Below are positions 15,891 to 23,068 of a stretch of 64,000 bases of DNA, one piece after another. The notes under the pieces are model-generated. The model searched no databases. It was given only the letters and a program-made list of their open reading frames with translations, and was not told where the DNA came from. Within the stretch, counting starts at the first letter, position 1. Each line of letters opens with the position of its first letter. The stretch is taken from NCBI RefSeq assembly GCF_039543825.1, contig NZ_BAABKM010000002.1, positions 1,954,133 through 2,018,132 of the forward strand, written 5' to 3'. Position numbers and translations under genes: made by a program. Origin of the DNA: Nocardioides conyzicola (lineage in GTDB: Bacteria; Actinomycetota; Actinomycetes; Propionibacteriales; Nocardioidaceae).

Positions 15891-15942
15891 CGGCCTCGTC
15901 GAGCCCTATGCCTGTTGACAGATATTCAGTAGGGTTCGTCGC

Positions 15943-17394
15943 ATGAGCACCGAGCACCCCGTCGAGCACCTGGACGTCCTGATCATCGGAGCAGGCCTCT
16001 CGGGGATCGGCGCCGCCTGCCAGCTGCGCGAGCGGCAGCCCCGCCGGACCGTCGCCGTGCTCGAGAGCCGCGAGGTCAGCGGCGGCACCTGGGACCTGTT
16101 CCGCTACCCGGGCATCCGCTCCGACTCGGACATGTACACCTTCGGCTACCGGTGGCGGCCCTGGCGCAACGAGCGCGCGCTCGCCGACGGCGACGCGATC
16201 CTCGACTACCTGCGCCAGGTCGCCGGCGAGTACGGCGTGGACCGGCTGATCCGCTACCGCCACCGGGTCGTCGGTGCGAGCTGGGACAGCGACACGGCGC
16301 GCTGGACCGTGCGGTCGCAGACGCCGGACGGCGAGGTGACGCTGACCGCGAGCTTCCTGTGGAACTGCGGCGGCTACTACGACTACGACCAGGGCTACAC
16401 GCCGCAGTTCCCCGGCCTCGACGACTTCCGGGGCCAGGTCATCCACCCGCAGCACTGGCCCGAGGACCTCGACTACACGGGCAAGAGGGTCGTCGTCATC
16501 GGGTCCGGCGCGACCGCGGTCACGCTGGTGCCCGCGATGGTCGCCGGCGGAGCCGGTCACGTGACCATGCTGCAGCGCTCCCCGACGTACGTCCTGTCGA
16601 TGCCGGGCAAGGACCCGCTCGCCCAGAGGCTCGAGCGGCTCCCCGAGAAGGTCCGCTACCCCATCCTGCGATGGAAGAGCATCCTGGTCTCGGTCGGGCT
16701 CTACCAGCTCAGCCGCTGGAAGCCCGACGTGCTGCGCGGCTTCATCCGCAAGAACACCATCCGGCAGCTCCCGCCCGAGGTCGACGTCGACGTCCACTTC
16801 AAGCCGACGTACGACCCCTGGGACCAGCGGCTCTGCCTGGTGCCCGACGGCGACCTCTTCCGCGCGCTCCGCAAGGGCAGCGCCTCGGTCGTCACCGACA
16901 CCATCGAGACCTTCACCGACACGGGCATCCGCCTGACCTCGGGCGAGGAGCTCGAGGCCGACATCATCGTGACCGCGACCGGGTTGCAGCTGCTCGCCCT
17001 CAACGCGCCCCTGGAGGTCGACGGCAGGCCGGTCGAGCTGCCGGAGACCATGGCCTACAAGGCGATGATGCTCAGCGGCATCCCCAACTTCGCCTTCACC
17101 ATCGGCTACACCAACGCGTCGTGGACCCTCAAGGCCGACCTCGTCTCCGACTACGTCTGCCGCCTGCTGGACCACCTGGACCGCCACGGCCTGCGTACGG
17201 CGACGCCGCGCCCGGACCCCACGGTCGGCCAGCGGCCGCTGATGGACTTCTCGGCCGGCTACGTGCTCCGCGCCCTCGACGAGCTGCCCAAGCAGGGCGA
17301 CCGGGCGCCGTGGCAGCTGAAGCAGAACTACCTGACCGACGTCCGCAAGATCCGCCGCGACCCCATCGACGACGGTGTCCTGACGTTTGCCTGA
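15943..17394 (+). CDS. flavin-containing monooxygenase, Baeyer-Villiger type (EthA-like)
   Basis: 483 residues. FAD-binding GAGLSGIG (16-23) and a second, NADPH-binding Rossmann motif VVVIGSGATAV near 186 flank the Baeyer-Villiger fingerprint FRGQVIHPQHWP (residues 162-173, pattern FxGxxxHxxxWP). The early GGTWDLFRYPGIRSDSDMYTFGY segment is typical of EthA/MymA-type enzymes. It probably inserts oxygen into a ketone (giving an ester) or oxidises sulfur/nitrogen, using NADPH and O2. The gene stands alone, 52 bp after the racemase gene and in the same direction. A TTGACA hexamer (15915-15920) lies upstream, but no convincing -10 pairs with it. Substrate unknown. Confidence 0.9.
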   Translation: MSTEHPVEHLDVLIIGAGLSGIGAACQLRERQPRRTVAVLESREVSGGTWDLFRYPGIRSDSDMYTFGYRWRPWRNERALADGDAILDYLRQVAGEYGVDRLIRYRHRVVGASWDSDTARWTVRSQTPDGEVTLTASFLWNCGGYYDYDQGYTPQFPGLDDFRGQVIHPQHWPEDLDYTGKRVVVIGSGATAVTLVPAMVAGGAGHVTMLQRSPTYVLSMPGKDPLAQRLERLPEKVRYPILRWKSILVSVGLYQLSRWKPDVLRGFIRKNTIRQLPPEVDVDVHFKPTYDPWDQRLCLVPDGDLFRALRKGSASVVTDTIETFTDTGIRLTSGEELEADIIVTATGLQLLALNAPLEVDGRPVELPETMAYKAMMLSGIPNFAFTIGYTNASWTLKADLVSDYVCRLLDHLDRHGLRTATPRPDPTVGQRPLMDFSAGYVLRALDELPKQGDRAPWQLKQNYLTDVRKIRRDPIDDGVLTFA

Positions 17395-17409
17395 CGGCAC
17401 GATGGGTCA
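17385..17409 (+). promoter_or_regulatory. possible SigB/SigF-type stress promoter for csbD-like gene
   Basis: GTTTGC (17385-17390), a 13-bp spacer and GGGTCA (17404-17409) resemble the GTTT...GGGTA promoters used by general-stress sigma factors in actinobacteria. It ends 33 bp before the CsbD ATG. CsbD is a classic SigB-regulon product in Bacillus. The -10 deviates from the consensus, so the call is tentative. The -35 lies in the end of the monooxygenase gene. Confidence 0.35.
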
Positions 17410-17442
17410 CCCCTCCTGGGTCGGACTACCAAGGAGGCAGAC

Positions 17443-17637
17443 ATGGGTCTGAAGGACAAGGCAGAGAACAAGGTCGAGAACCTCAAGGGCCAGGGCAAGG
17501 AGTCGGCTGGCAAGGCCACCGGCAACGAGCAGCTCGAGGCCGAGGGCAAGGGCGACCAGGCGTCGTCCAAGGTCAAGGACGCCGGCGAGAAGGTCAAGGA
17601 CGCCGTCGGCGACATCAAGGACGGCCTGACCAAGTAG
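17443..17637 (+). CDS. CsbD-family general stress protein
   Basis: 64 residues, very hydrophilic and rich in Lys, Glu, Gly and Ala: GLKDKAENKVENLKGQGKE near the start, then KATGNEQLEAEGKGDQA. This is the CsbD domain over almost its full length. Members are small, abundant, probably disordered or helical proteins induced by general stress; their molecular role is unknown. A strong ribosome binding site, AAGGAGG, lies about 8 bp before the ATG. The possible stress promoter upstream fits. It appears monocistronic: the next gene has its own long leader. Confidence 0.92.
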   Translation: MGLKDKAENKVENLKGQGKESAGKATGNEQLEAEGKGDQASSKVKDAGEKVKDAVGDIKDGLTK

Positions 17638-17679
17638 TCAGACGTACCCAGGATCACACCGCGTCGATGCGGGTCTGAC

Positions 17680-17830
17680 GGGCTGCTGCGTCTACAGTTG
17701 TCGAAGCAGCCCGTTCAGTCTTGCCTCGGGCTTCGGCCGATCTCTTCCGAGATCGAGCCCCTCACCTTGTGAGGCAGCTTCTCCGCTCTTCGCCCAACGG
17801 CGAGGTTCAGCTTGGCGAGACACGCCAACA
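17680..17830 (+). promoter_or_regulatory. structured 5' leader of the DEAD-box helicase gene
   Basis: This 190-bp gap (17638-17830) is the longest gene-free stretch in the window, and it is full of inverted repeats. GGGCTGCT 17680-17687 pairs with AGCAGCCC 17705-17712. CGATCTC 17738-17744 pairs with GAGATCG 17749-17755 over a TTCC loop, extended by GGGCT 17728-17732 and AGCCC 17756-17760. CTCAC 17761-17765 pairs with GTGAG 17769-17773. A further weak pair (17638-17643 with 17672-17677) may end the csbD transcript. Long folded leaders are common on cold-shock helicase mRNAs. No known riboswitch is recognised. Confidence 0.5.
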
Positions 17831-19345
17831 GTGAGTGATCTTCTCTTGTCTACTGCAGTGTCTGCTGCGGGCTTCACCGACCTCGGTGTCCCCGCCCCCC
17901 TTGCCGCCGTCCTCAGCGACCTCGGCATCACCTCCCCGACTCCCATCCAGGCCGCCACACTGCCCGACTCCCTCGCGGGTCGCGACGTGCTCGGCCGCGG
18001 CCGCACCGGCTCCGGCAAGACGTACGCGTTCCTGCTGCCGCTGGTCGCCCGCCTCACCGCCTCCGGCAAGCAGGCTCAGTCGCGCAAGCCGCGTGCGCTG
18101 ATCATGGCCCCGACGCGTGAGCTCGTGAACCAGATCAACGAGGCCCTCAAGCCGCTGGCCAAGACCGCCAACCTCACGACCGTGACCGTCTTCGGCGGCG
18201 TCGGCCAGAACCCGCAGGTCAACGGCCTGCGCAAGGGCATCGACATCGTCCTCGCCTGCCCCGGCCGGCTCGAGGACCTGATGGGCCAGGGTCACGTCGA
18301 CCTGAGCCAGGTCGAGATCACGATCCTGGACGAGGCCGACCACATGGCCGACCTCGGCTTCCTGCCCGGCGTACGCCGGATCATGGACACCACGCCCCGC
18401 ACCGGCCAGCGCCTGCTCTTCTCGGCCACGCTCGACAAGGCGATCGACGTGCTGGTCAAGCGATTCCTGCAGAACCCGGTCACGCACCAGGCCGACTCGG
18501 CGCAGTCGCCGATCTCGACCATGGACCACCACGTCCTGCACCTGTCCCGCGACCAGCGCGTGTCGGTCCTCACCGACCTGACCAGCGCCCCGGGCCGCAC
18601 CGTCGTCTTCACCCGTACCAAGCACGGCGCCAAGGCGCTGACCCGCCAGCTCAACAGCAACGGTGTCCCCACCGTCGAGCTGCACGGCAACCTGAGCCAG
18701 AACGCTCGCACGCGCAACATGGAGGCCTTCCACTCCGGCAAGGCCACCACGCTGGTCGCGACCGACATCGCGGCGCGCGGCATCCACGTCGATGACGTGG
18801 CCCTCGTCGTGCACGCCGACCCGCCGGTCGAGCACAAGGCCTACCTGCACCGCTCCGGCCGTACGGCGCGCGCGGGTGCCAAGGGCACCGTCATCACCCT
18901 GATGACCGACGACCAGGTGCGCGACGTGCGCGACCTGACCCGGGCCGCGGGCATCAAGCCCACGACCACCAAGATCAACGGCGCCAGCCACCCGCTGCTC
19001 GCGGAGCTCGCTCCCGGCGAGCGGTCGCTGCCCGGTGGCCTCGTCACCGAGGCGACCTTCGAGGGCAACCGCAACGGCGGTGGCGGCGGTGGCCGTCGCT
19101 CCGGCGGTGGCGGTGGCGGTGGCGGTCGTCGCTCCGGTGGCGGCGGTGGTCGCTCCGGCGGCGCCCCCAAGTCCGGTGGCGCCAAGTCGGGCGGCGCGCC
19201 CAAGTCGGGTGGCGCCAGGTCCGGCGGCCAGCGCAAGGCCGGTGCCGGCAAGTCCGGCGGGGCCGGTCGCAGCTACACGACCTCGACGCCGTCCGGCGGC
19301 GGCAAGTCCGGCCACAGCAGCGCGTCCTTCAGCTCCGGCCGCTGA
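17831..19345 (+). CDS. DEAD-box ATP-dependent RNA helicase with Gly/Arg-rich tail
   Basis: 504 residues. Q motif around FTDLGVPAPLAAVLSDLGI, motif I GRTGSGKT (57-64), Ia APTRELVNQI, II DEAD (167-170), III SAT, and motif VI HRSGRTARAG. From about residue 414 the tail is almost entirely Gly, Ser, Arg, Lys, Pro and Ala in RRSGG- and KSGGA-type repeats, which bind RNA non-specifically in related proteins. The enzyme unwinds short RNA duplexes, with likely roles in ribosome assembly or RNA turnover in the cold. The start is GTG 17831 without an obvious Shine-Dalgarno sequence, preceded by the structured leader. Its end is followed by the hairpin at 19350-19422. Confidence 0.93.
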   Translation: MSDLLLSTAVSAAGFTDLGVPAPLAAVLSDLGITSPTPIQAATLPDSLAGRDVLGRGRTGSGKTYAFLLPLVARLTASGKQAQSRKPRALIMAPTRELVNQINEALKPLAKTANLTTVTVFGGVGQNPQVNGLRKGIDIVLACPGRLEDLMGQGHVDLSQVEITILDEADHMADLGFLPGVRRIMDTTPRTGQRLLFSATLDKAIDVLVKRFLQNPVTHQADSAQSPISTMDHHVLHLSRDQRVSVLTDLTSAPGRTVVFTRTKHGAKALTRQLNSNGVPTVELHGNLSQNARTRNMEAFHSGKATTLVATDIAARGIHVDDVALVVHADPPVEHKAYLHRSGRTARAGAKGTVITLMTDDQVRDVRDLTRAAGIKPTTTKINGASHPLLAELAPGERSLPGGLVTEATFEGNRNGGGGGGRRSGGGGGGGGRRSGGGGGRSGGAPKSGGAKSGGAPKSGGARSGGQRKAGAGKSGGAGRSYTTSTPSGGGKSGHSSASFSSGR

Positions 19346-19349
19346 TCGT

Positions 19350-19422
19350 CCCCTTCGTGGTCGAGGTCACCGAGGTGCGGGGTGTGCGAACGCCCCCTAC
19401 CGGGGACATCGACCACGAGGGG
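19350..19422. repeat. inverted repeat (hairpin) between helicase and CPBP genes
   Basis: CGTGGTCGA (19356-19364) pairs with TCGACCACG (19409-19417), flanked by CCCC at 19350 and GGGG at 19419 that extend the stem with a 1-base slip. The loop itself contains GGGG/CCCC pairs. The TGGTCGAG...CTCGACCA theme is familiar from actinobacterial intergenic repeats. The right arm ends in GAGGGG next to the CPBP start at 19430, so it may also affect that ribosome binding site besides terminating the helicase mRNA. Confidence 0.6.
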
Positions 19423-19429
19423 TGATCGG

Positions 19430-20026
19430 ATGTCGACAGCAGTACGCCAGGCCGTGACGGTCGGCTTCCTGGCGCTCGGCACCGTGCTGCTCGGGATCTC
19501 CTTCCGGATCGAGCCCGGCAGCGCCTGGTTCTACCCCTCCGCCCTCGCGCTCGCCGCGACCTGGGCCGTCGGCGCGTTCGCCAGCGGCCCGGTGCCGCTC
19601 GGCAAGCGGGGCCCGGTGCTCCCGCTGCTCGTCGGCGCGGGACTGGCCGGCGTCTTCGTGCTGGGAGCGCTCGTCGTGCGGGAGATCCCGCTGCTCGAGG
19701 ACCAGGTCGCCGCGGTCACGGCGTACGCCGTCCGCGGGTCGGGCCCGCTCGTCTTCGCGGTCACGCTCCTGACCGGTGCCGGCGAGGAGCTCTTCTTCCG
19801 GGGCGCGGTCTACGCGCGCGTGCCGGAGCGCCCGGTCATCGGCAGCACCCTCGTCTACGCGCTCGTCACCGTCGCGACCGGCAACGCGGCGCTGGTGCTG
19901 GCCGCCGCGCTCCTCGGCCTGGTGGTCGGGCTCGTGCGGCAGCGGTCGGGCGGCGTGCTGGCACCGGCGATCACCCACATGACCTGGTCGCTGGTCATGC
20001 TGCTGGCGCTGCCGGCCTTGTTCTAG
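19430..20026 (+). CDS. CPBP-family intramembrane glutamic/metallo-protease
   Basis: 198 residues with about six hydrophobic segments. The conserved CPBP (Abi, CAAX-protease) motifs are GEELFFRG (Glu119, Glu120) and, near the C-terminus, PAITHMTWSLVM (His183). This family cleaves substrates within the membrane; in bacteria its targets are mostly unknown, with proposed roles in bacteriocin self-immunity and prenyl-protein processing. The frame is open further upstream, but ATG 19430 starts the first hydrophobic segment and lies 8 bp after GAGGGG. The TAG stop shares the palindrome CTAG with the stop of the convergent gene, a 4-bp overlap. Confidence 0.85.
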   Translation: MSTAVRQAVTVGFLALGTVLLGISFRIEPGSAWFYPSALALAATWAVGAFASGPVPLGKRGPVLPLLVGAGLAGVFVLGALVVREIPLLEDQVAAVTAYAVRGSGPLVFAVTLLTGAGEELFFRGAVYARVPERPVIGSTLVYALVTVATGNAALVLAAALLGLVVGLVRQRSGGVLAPAITHMTWSLVMLLALPALF

Positions 20027-20931
20027 CCCTCGGCCACCGCGCGCCGCACGGCCTCGACGTAGGTGAGCGGCTCGCCGGGCACGACGTCGCGGATCGAGTG
20101 GTCGGTCACGATCACCTCGGTGCCCATGGACTCGATCAGGTTGCGCCCGGTCGTGGCGTCGACGTCGGTGACGAAGGACAGCCAGCGCGCCGACAGCTTC
20201 GGCGTGAGCACCGGCACCGTCAGGATCGGGACCCGCTTGCCCTGGATGACCTCGCTGGCCTGCTGCAGCATCTCGACGTAGCTGAGCTGGTCGGGGCCGC
20301 CGATCTCGTAGGTCTGGCCGAAGGCCTTGTCGAGACCCACGACGCCCGCCAGGTAGCGGACGACGTCGTCGAGGGCGATCGGCTGGGTCCGGGTGGCGGC
20401 CCACTTCGGGACCACCATCGCCGGCAGGTGCTTGACGAGCTGGCGGGTCATCTCCCACGAGATGCCGCCGGCGCCGACCACGATCGCCGCGCGCAGCACC
20501 GTCACCGGGACGCCCGACTCGCCGAGGAGCCGCTCGACCTCGCGGCGCGAACGCAGGTGTGGCGACAGGTCGTCGCCGTCCTTGCCGAGTCCGCCCAGGA
20601 ACACGATCTGGCGTACGCCGCAGGCCGCGGCCGCCAGGCCGAAGGCACGGGCCGCGTCCGCGTCGCGCTCCTCGAAGTCGTCGTCGTCCAGGGCGTGCAC
20701 GAGGTAGACCGCGACGTCGACGCCGTCGAGAGGTGCGGCCAGCGTGCCCGGGTCGCTGACGTCGCCCCCGACGGCCTCGCCCGGCCCGTCGTACGTCTCG
20801 GGGTGGCGGGTCATCGCCCGCACGTGGAGCCCGCGGTCGATCAGCTCGGGGACGAGCCGACTCCCGACGAACCCGGTTGCTCCGGTGACGAGAACGACGC
20901 TCTGCTCAGGGGATGGGGACACACCTGACAT
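20023..20931 (-). CDS. NAD(P)-binding protein, atypical SDR / NmrA-like
   Basis: 302 residues. The Rossmann motif VVLVTGATGFVGSRLVPEL sits at 12-30 and IVFLGGLGKDG near 110. The classical YxxxK catalytic pair is not evident, as in atypical SDRs of the NmrA/complex-I-assembly (NDUFA9-like) type. Such proteins bind NAD(P) and act as oxidoreductases, isomerases or redox sensors; the substrate here cannot be inferred. It lies 28 bp before the leftward merR gene in the same direction, so the two could be co-transcribed with this gene first. Several in-frame starts are possible; ATG 20931 is used. Confidence 0.85.
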   Translation of the reverse strand: MSGVSPSPEQSVVLVTGATGFVGSRLVPELIDRGLHVRAMTRHPETYDGPGEAVGGDVSDPGTLAAPLDGVDVAVYLVHALDDDDFEERDADAARAFGLAAAACGVRQIVFLGGLGKDGDDLSPHLRSRREVERLLGESGVPVTVLRAAIVVGAGGISWEMTRQLVKHLPAMVVPKWAATRTQPIALDDVVRYLAGVVGLDKAFGQTYEIGGPDQLSYVEMLQQASEVIQGKRVPILTVPVLTPKLSARWLSFVTDVDATTGRNLIESMGTEVIVTDHSIRDVVPGEPLTYVEAVRRAVAEG

Positions 20932-20959
20932 GTACCCAGGCTAGGCCCGTTGATGTCGG

Positions 20960-21685
20960 CTACCGGGCCCGGCGGGCGATGTCCTCGCGGCGGGTCTCGT
21001 CCATGGCCGCCTCGTACGCCGAGACCAGGCTGGCGATCGACAGCGGCTTGAGCCGTTCGACGACCTCGCGCAGGGTGTCGGCGTCCGCGCCGGCCTCCCG
21101 GTAGACCGGCCAGACCATGGTGCGGAAGAGCTCGTTGAGCTCCTTGGCGAGCTGGCGGCCGTGCGACGCGTAGACCTCGGCGGCGGCGAGCGCGGCCTCG
21201 AGAGGGAAGCCGAGGTCGAGCAGGCCTAGGCCCACCGAGAGCTGGGAGACCGCCACCTCGTAGCGGCCCCGTCGGGCAGGGAAGACGATGCCGAGCGCGG
21301 ACAGGGTCGTCAGGTCCTCGTCGGAGAGGCTGCGGCCCGCCCGGGTGTCGAGCTCGGCCCGCGACATCTCGACGGGCAGGTCGGCCTGCCAGGGCGCGAG
21401 CATCGTGCGGTGCAGGGCGATGTCCTGGGGCGTGGCGTCGGCAGGGATGCGGGCGACGTACTTCTCGATCGCGGACAGCGTGAAGCCGTGGGCCTGCAGC
21501 TCCTGGACCAGCTCGAGCCGCGCCACGTGGTCGGGGCTGTAGTAGCCGGACCGTCCGCGCCGGATCGGCGGCGGCACCAGGCCCTTGGTCGTGTAGAAGC
21601 GGATGTTGCGCACGCTCATGCCGACCCGCGTGGTCAGCTCGTCGAGCGTCAGCAGCTCCCGCAGTGACTCGCCGCTGTCGTTCAT
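20960..21685 (-). CDS. MerR-family regulator, probable controller of fadA-fadB and the racemase gene
   Basis: 241 residues. The winged helix-turn-helix runs from about residue 12 to 80 (TLDELTTRVGMSVRNIRFYT, then GYYSPDHVARLELVQELQ). The long C-terminal part (120-241) is not a metal-binding MerR tail and may bind an acyl-CoA or similar effector. AAGGAG lies just before the ATG at 21685; the frame is open further upstream, but this ribosome binding site decides the start. It is divergent from fadA, and a perfect TGACA-N7-TGTCA dyad lies in the 140-bp spacer. MerR regulators typically bind such a dyad and remodel the promoter. Regulation of fadAB and itself is inferred from position. Confidence 0.88.
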   Translation of the reverse strand: MNDSGESLRELLTLDELTTRVGMSVRNIRFYTTKGLVPPPIRRGRSGYYSPDHVARLELVQELQAHGFTLSAIEKYVARIPADATPQDIALHRTMLAPWQADLPVEMSRAELDTRAGRSLSDEDLTTLSALGIVFPARRGRYEVAVSQLSVGLGLLDLGFPLEAALAAAEVYASHGRQLAKELNELFRTMVWPVYREAGADADTLREVVERLKPLSIASLVSAYEAAMDETRREDIARRAR

Positions 21686-21750
21686 GGCACTCCTTGCTCC
21701 ATCCCCCGGGCGGCCCGTGACCTGCGCCACACGACCCACCGCCTTGACGG

Positions 21751-21767
21751 TGACAGTAATAGTGTCA
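21751..21767. promoter_or_regulatory. candidate MerR operator in the merR-fadA intergenic region
   Basis: TGACA-gtaatag-TGTCA, extended by one more pair (G21750, C21768), forms a 19-bp perfect dyad. A TTGACG hexamer (21744-21749) directly abuts it and could be the -35 box of the fadA promoter, as MerR sites often overlap the promoter spacer. The same arms and spacing recur at 14705-14721. Confidence 0.65.
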
Positions 21768-21825
21768 CAATCGAGCGCACAGGCTCGTATCGCACAGAGT
21801 TCCACTGATCATGGAGTAGGACGAC

Positions 21826-23037
21826 ATGGCTGAAGCATTCGTGTACGACCACATTCGGACGCCGCGCGGCAAGGGCAAGGCGGCAGGGACGCTGCACGAG
21901 GTGAAGCCGGTCGACCTGATCGTCGGTCTCCTCGACGAGATCCAGGTCCGCAACCCCACCCTCGACCCGGAGCGCGTCGACGACGTCGTGCTCGGCGTGG
22001 TCTCGCCGATCGGCGAGCAGGGTGGCGACATCGCCAAGACCGCGGCGCTCAAGGCCGGCTACCCCGACACCGTCGCGGGCGTGCAGCTCAACCGCTTCTG
22101 CGCCTCCGGCCTGGAGGCGGTCAACCAGGCCGCGTCGCGGGTCCGCGGTGGCTTCGAGGACCTGATCTTCGCCGGCGGCGTCGAGTCGATGAGCCGCGTG
22201 GCCATGGGCTCCGACGGCGGCGCCTGGGCCTCCGACCCGGCCACCGCCTTCCAGGCCGGCTTCGTGCCGCAGGGCATCGGCGCCGACCTGATCGCCACGA
22301 TCGAGGGCTGGAGCCGCGACGACGTCGACGCGTACGCCGCGGAGTCGCACCACCGCGCCGCGAAGGCCTGGGCCAACGGCTACTTCTCCGACGCCGTGGT
22401 CCCGGTGCGCGACCTCAACGGCCTGACGATCCTCGACCACGACGAGACGATCCGTCCCGACACCAGCCCCGAGGGCCTGGCCGGGCTGAAGCCCAGCTTC
22501 GCCGGCATCGGCGCCGACGCGGGCTTCGACGACGTGGCGCTCGAGAAGTACCACTGGGTCGAGCGGATCAACCACGTGCACCACGCCGGCAACTCGTCCG
22601 GGATCGTCGACGGCGCCGCGCTGATGGCGATCGGCACCGAGGAGATCGGCAGCCAGCTCGGCCTGACCCCGCGGGCGCGCATCATCGCCACCGCGGTCTC
22701 TGGTGCCGACCCGACGATCATGCTGACCGGTCCCGCGCCGGCCGCCCGCAAGGCGCTCGCCCGCGCGGGTCTCGAGGTGTCGGACATCGACCTCTTCGAG
22801 ATCAACGAGGCGTTCGCCGCCGTGGCCATGCGTTTCATGCGCGACCTGGACATCAGCCACGAGATCACCAACGTCAACGGCGGCGCGATCGCGATGGGTC
22901 ACCCGCTCGGCGCGACCGGCGCGATGATCCTCGGCACCCTGGTCGACGAGCTCCAGCGGCGCGACCTGCGCCGTGGCCTCGCCACGCTCTGCGTCGGCGG
23001 TGGCATGGGCATCGCCACCATCGTCGAGCTCGTCTGA
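21826..23037 (+). CDS. fadA: acetyl-CoA C-acyltransferase (thiolase)
   Basis: 403 residues. The three thiolase signatures are intact: nucleophile Cys92 in [12 protein letters not shown], His359 in [15 protein letters not shown], and Cys389 in TLCVGGGMG. It cleaves 3-ketoacyl-CoA with CoA to acetyl-CoA and a shortened acyl-CoA, the last step of beta-oxidation. It is followed after 31 bp by fadB, so together they make the cytoplasmic trifunctional complex (FadA beta, FadB alpha). The promoter region contains the MerR-type operator. ATG 21826 is preceded by GGAGTAGGA, a usable ribosome binding site. Confidence 0.95.
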   Translation: MAEAFVYDHIRTPRGKGKAAGTLHEVKPVDLIVGLLDEIQVRNPTLDPERVDDVVLGVVSPIGEQGGDIAKTAALKAGYPDTVAGVQLNRFCASGLEAVNQAASRVRGGFEDLIFAGGVESMSRVAMGSDGGAWASDPATAFQAGFVPQGIGADLIATIEGWSRDDVDAYAAESHHRAAKAWANGYFSDAVVPVRDLNGLTILDHDETIRPDTSPEGLAGLKPSFAGIGADAGFDDVALEKYHWVERINHVHHAGNSSGIVDGAALMAIGTEEIGSQLGLTPRARIIATAVSGADPTIMLTGPAPAARKALARAGLEVSDIDLFEINEAFAAVAMRFMRDLDISHEITNVNGGAIAMGHPLGATGAMILGTLVDELQRRDLRRGLATLCVGGGMGIATIVELV

Positions 23038-23068
23038 CCGCCTTCCGGCTTCGAAGAACAGGACTTTC

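Noticed and set aside
15915..15920. TTGACA hexamer before the monooxygenase gene as a -35 box.
   Set aside because: No -10 box at 16-18 bp spacing; it could still be part of an operator but symmetry is poor (only one TGACA half-site).
17638..17830. Riboswitch in the helicase leader.
   Set aside because: The stems do not match any riboswitch class I recognise; a cold-type leader is more likely.
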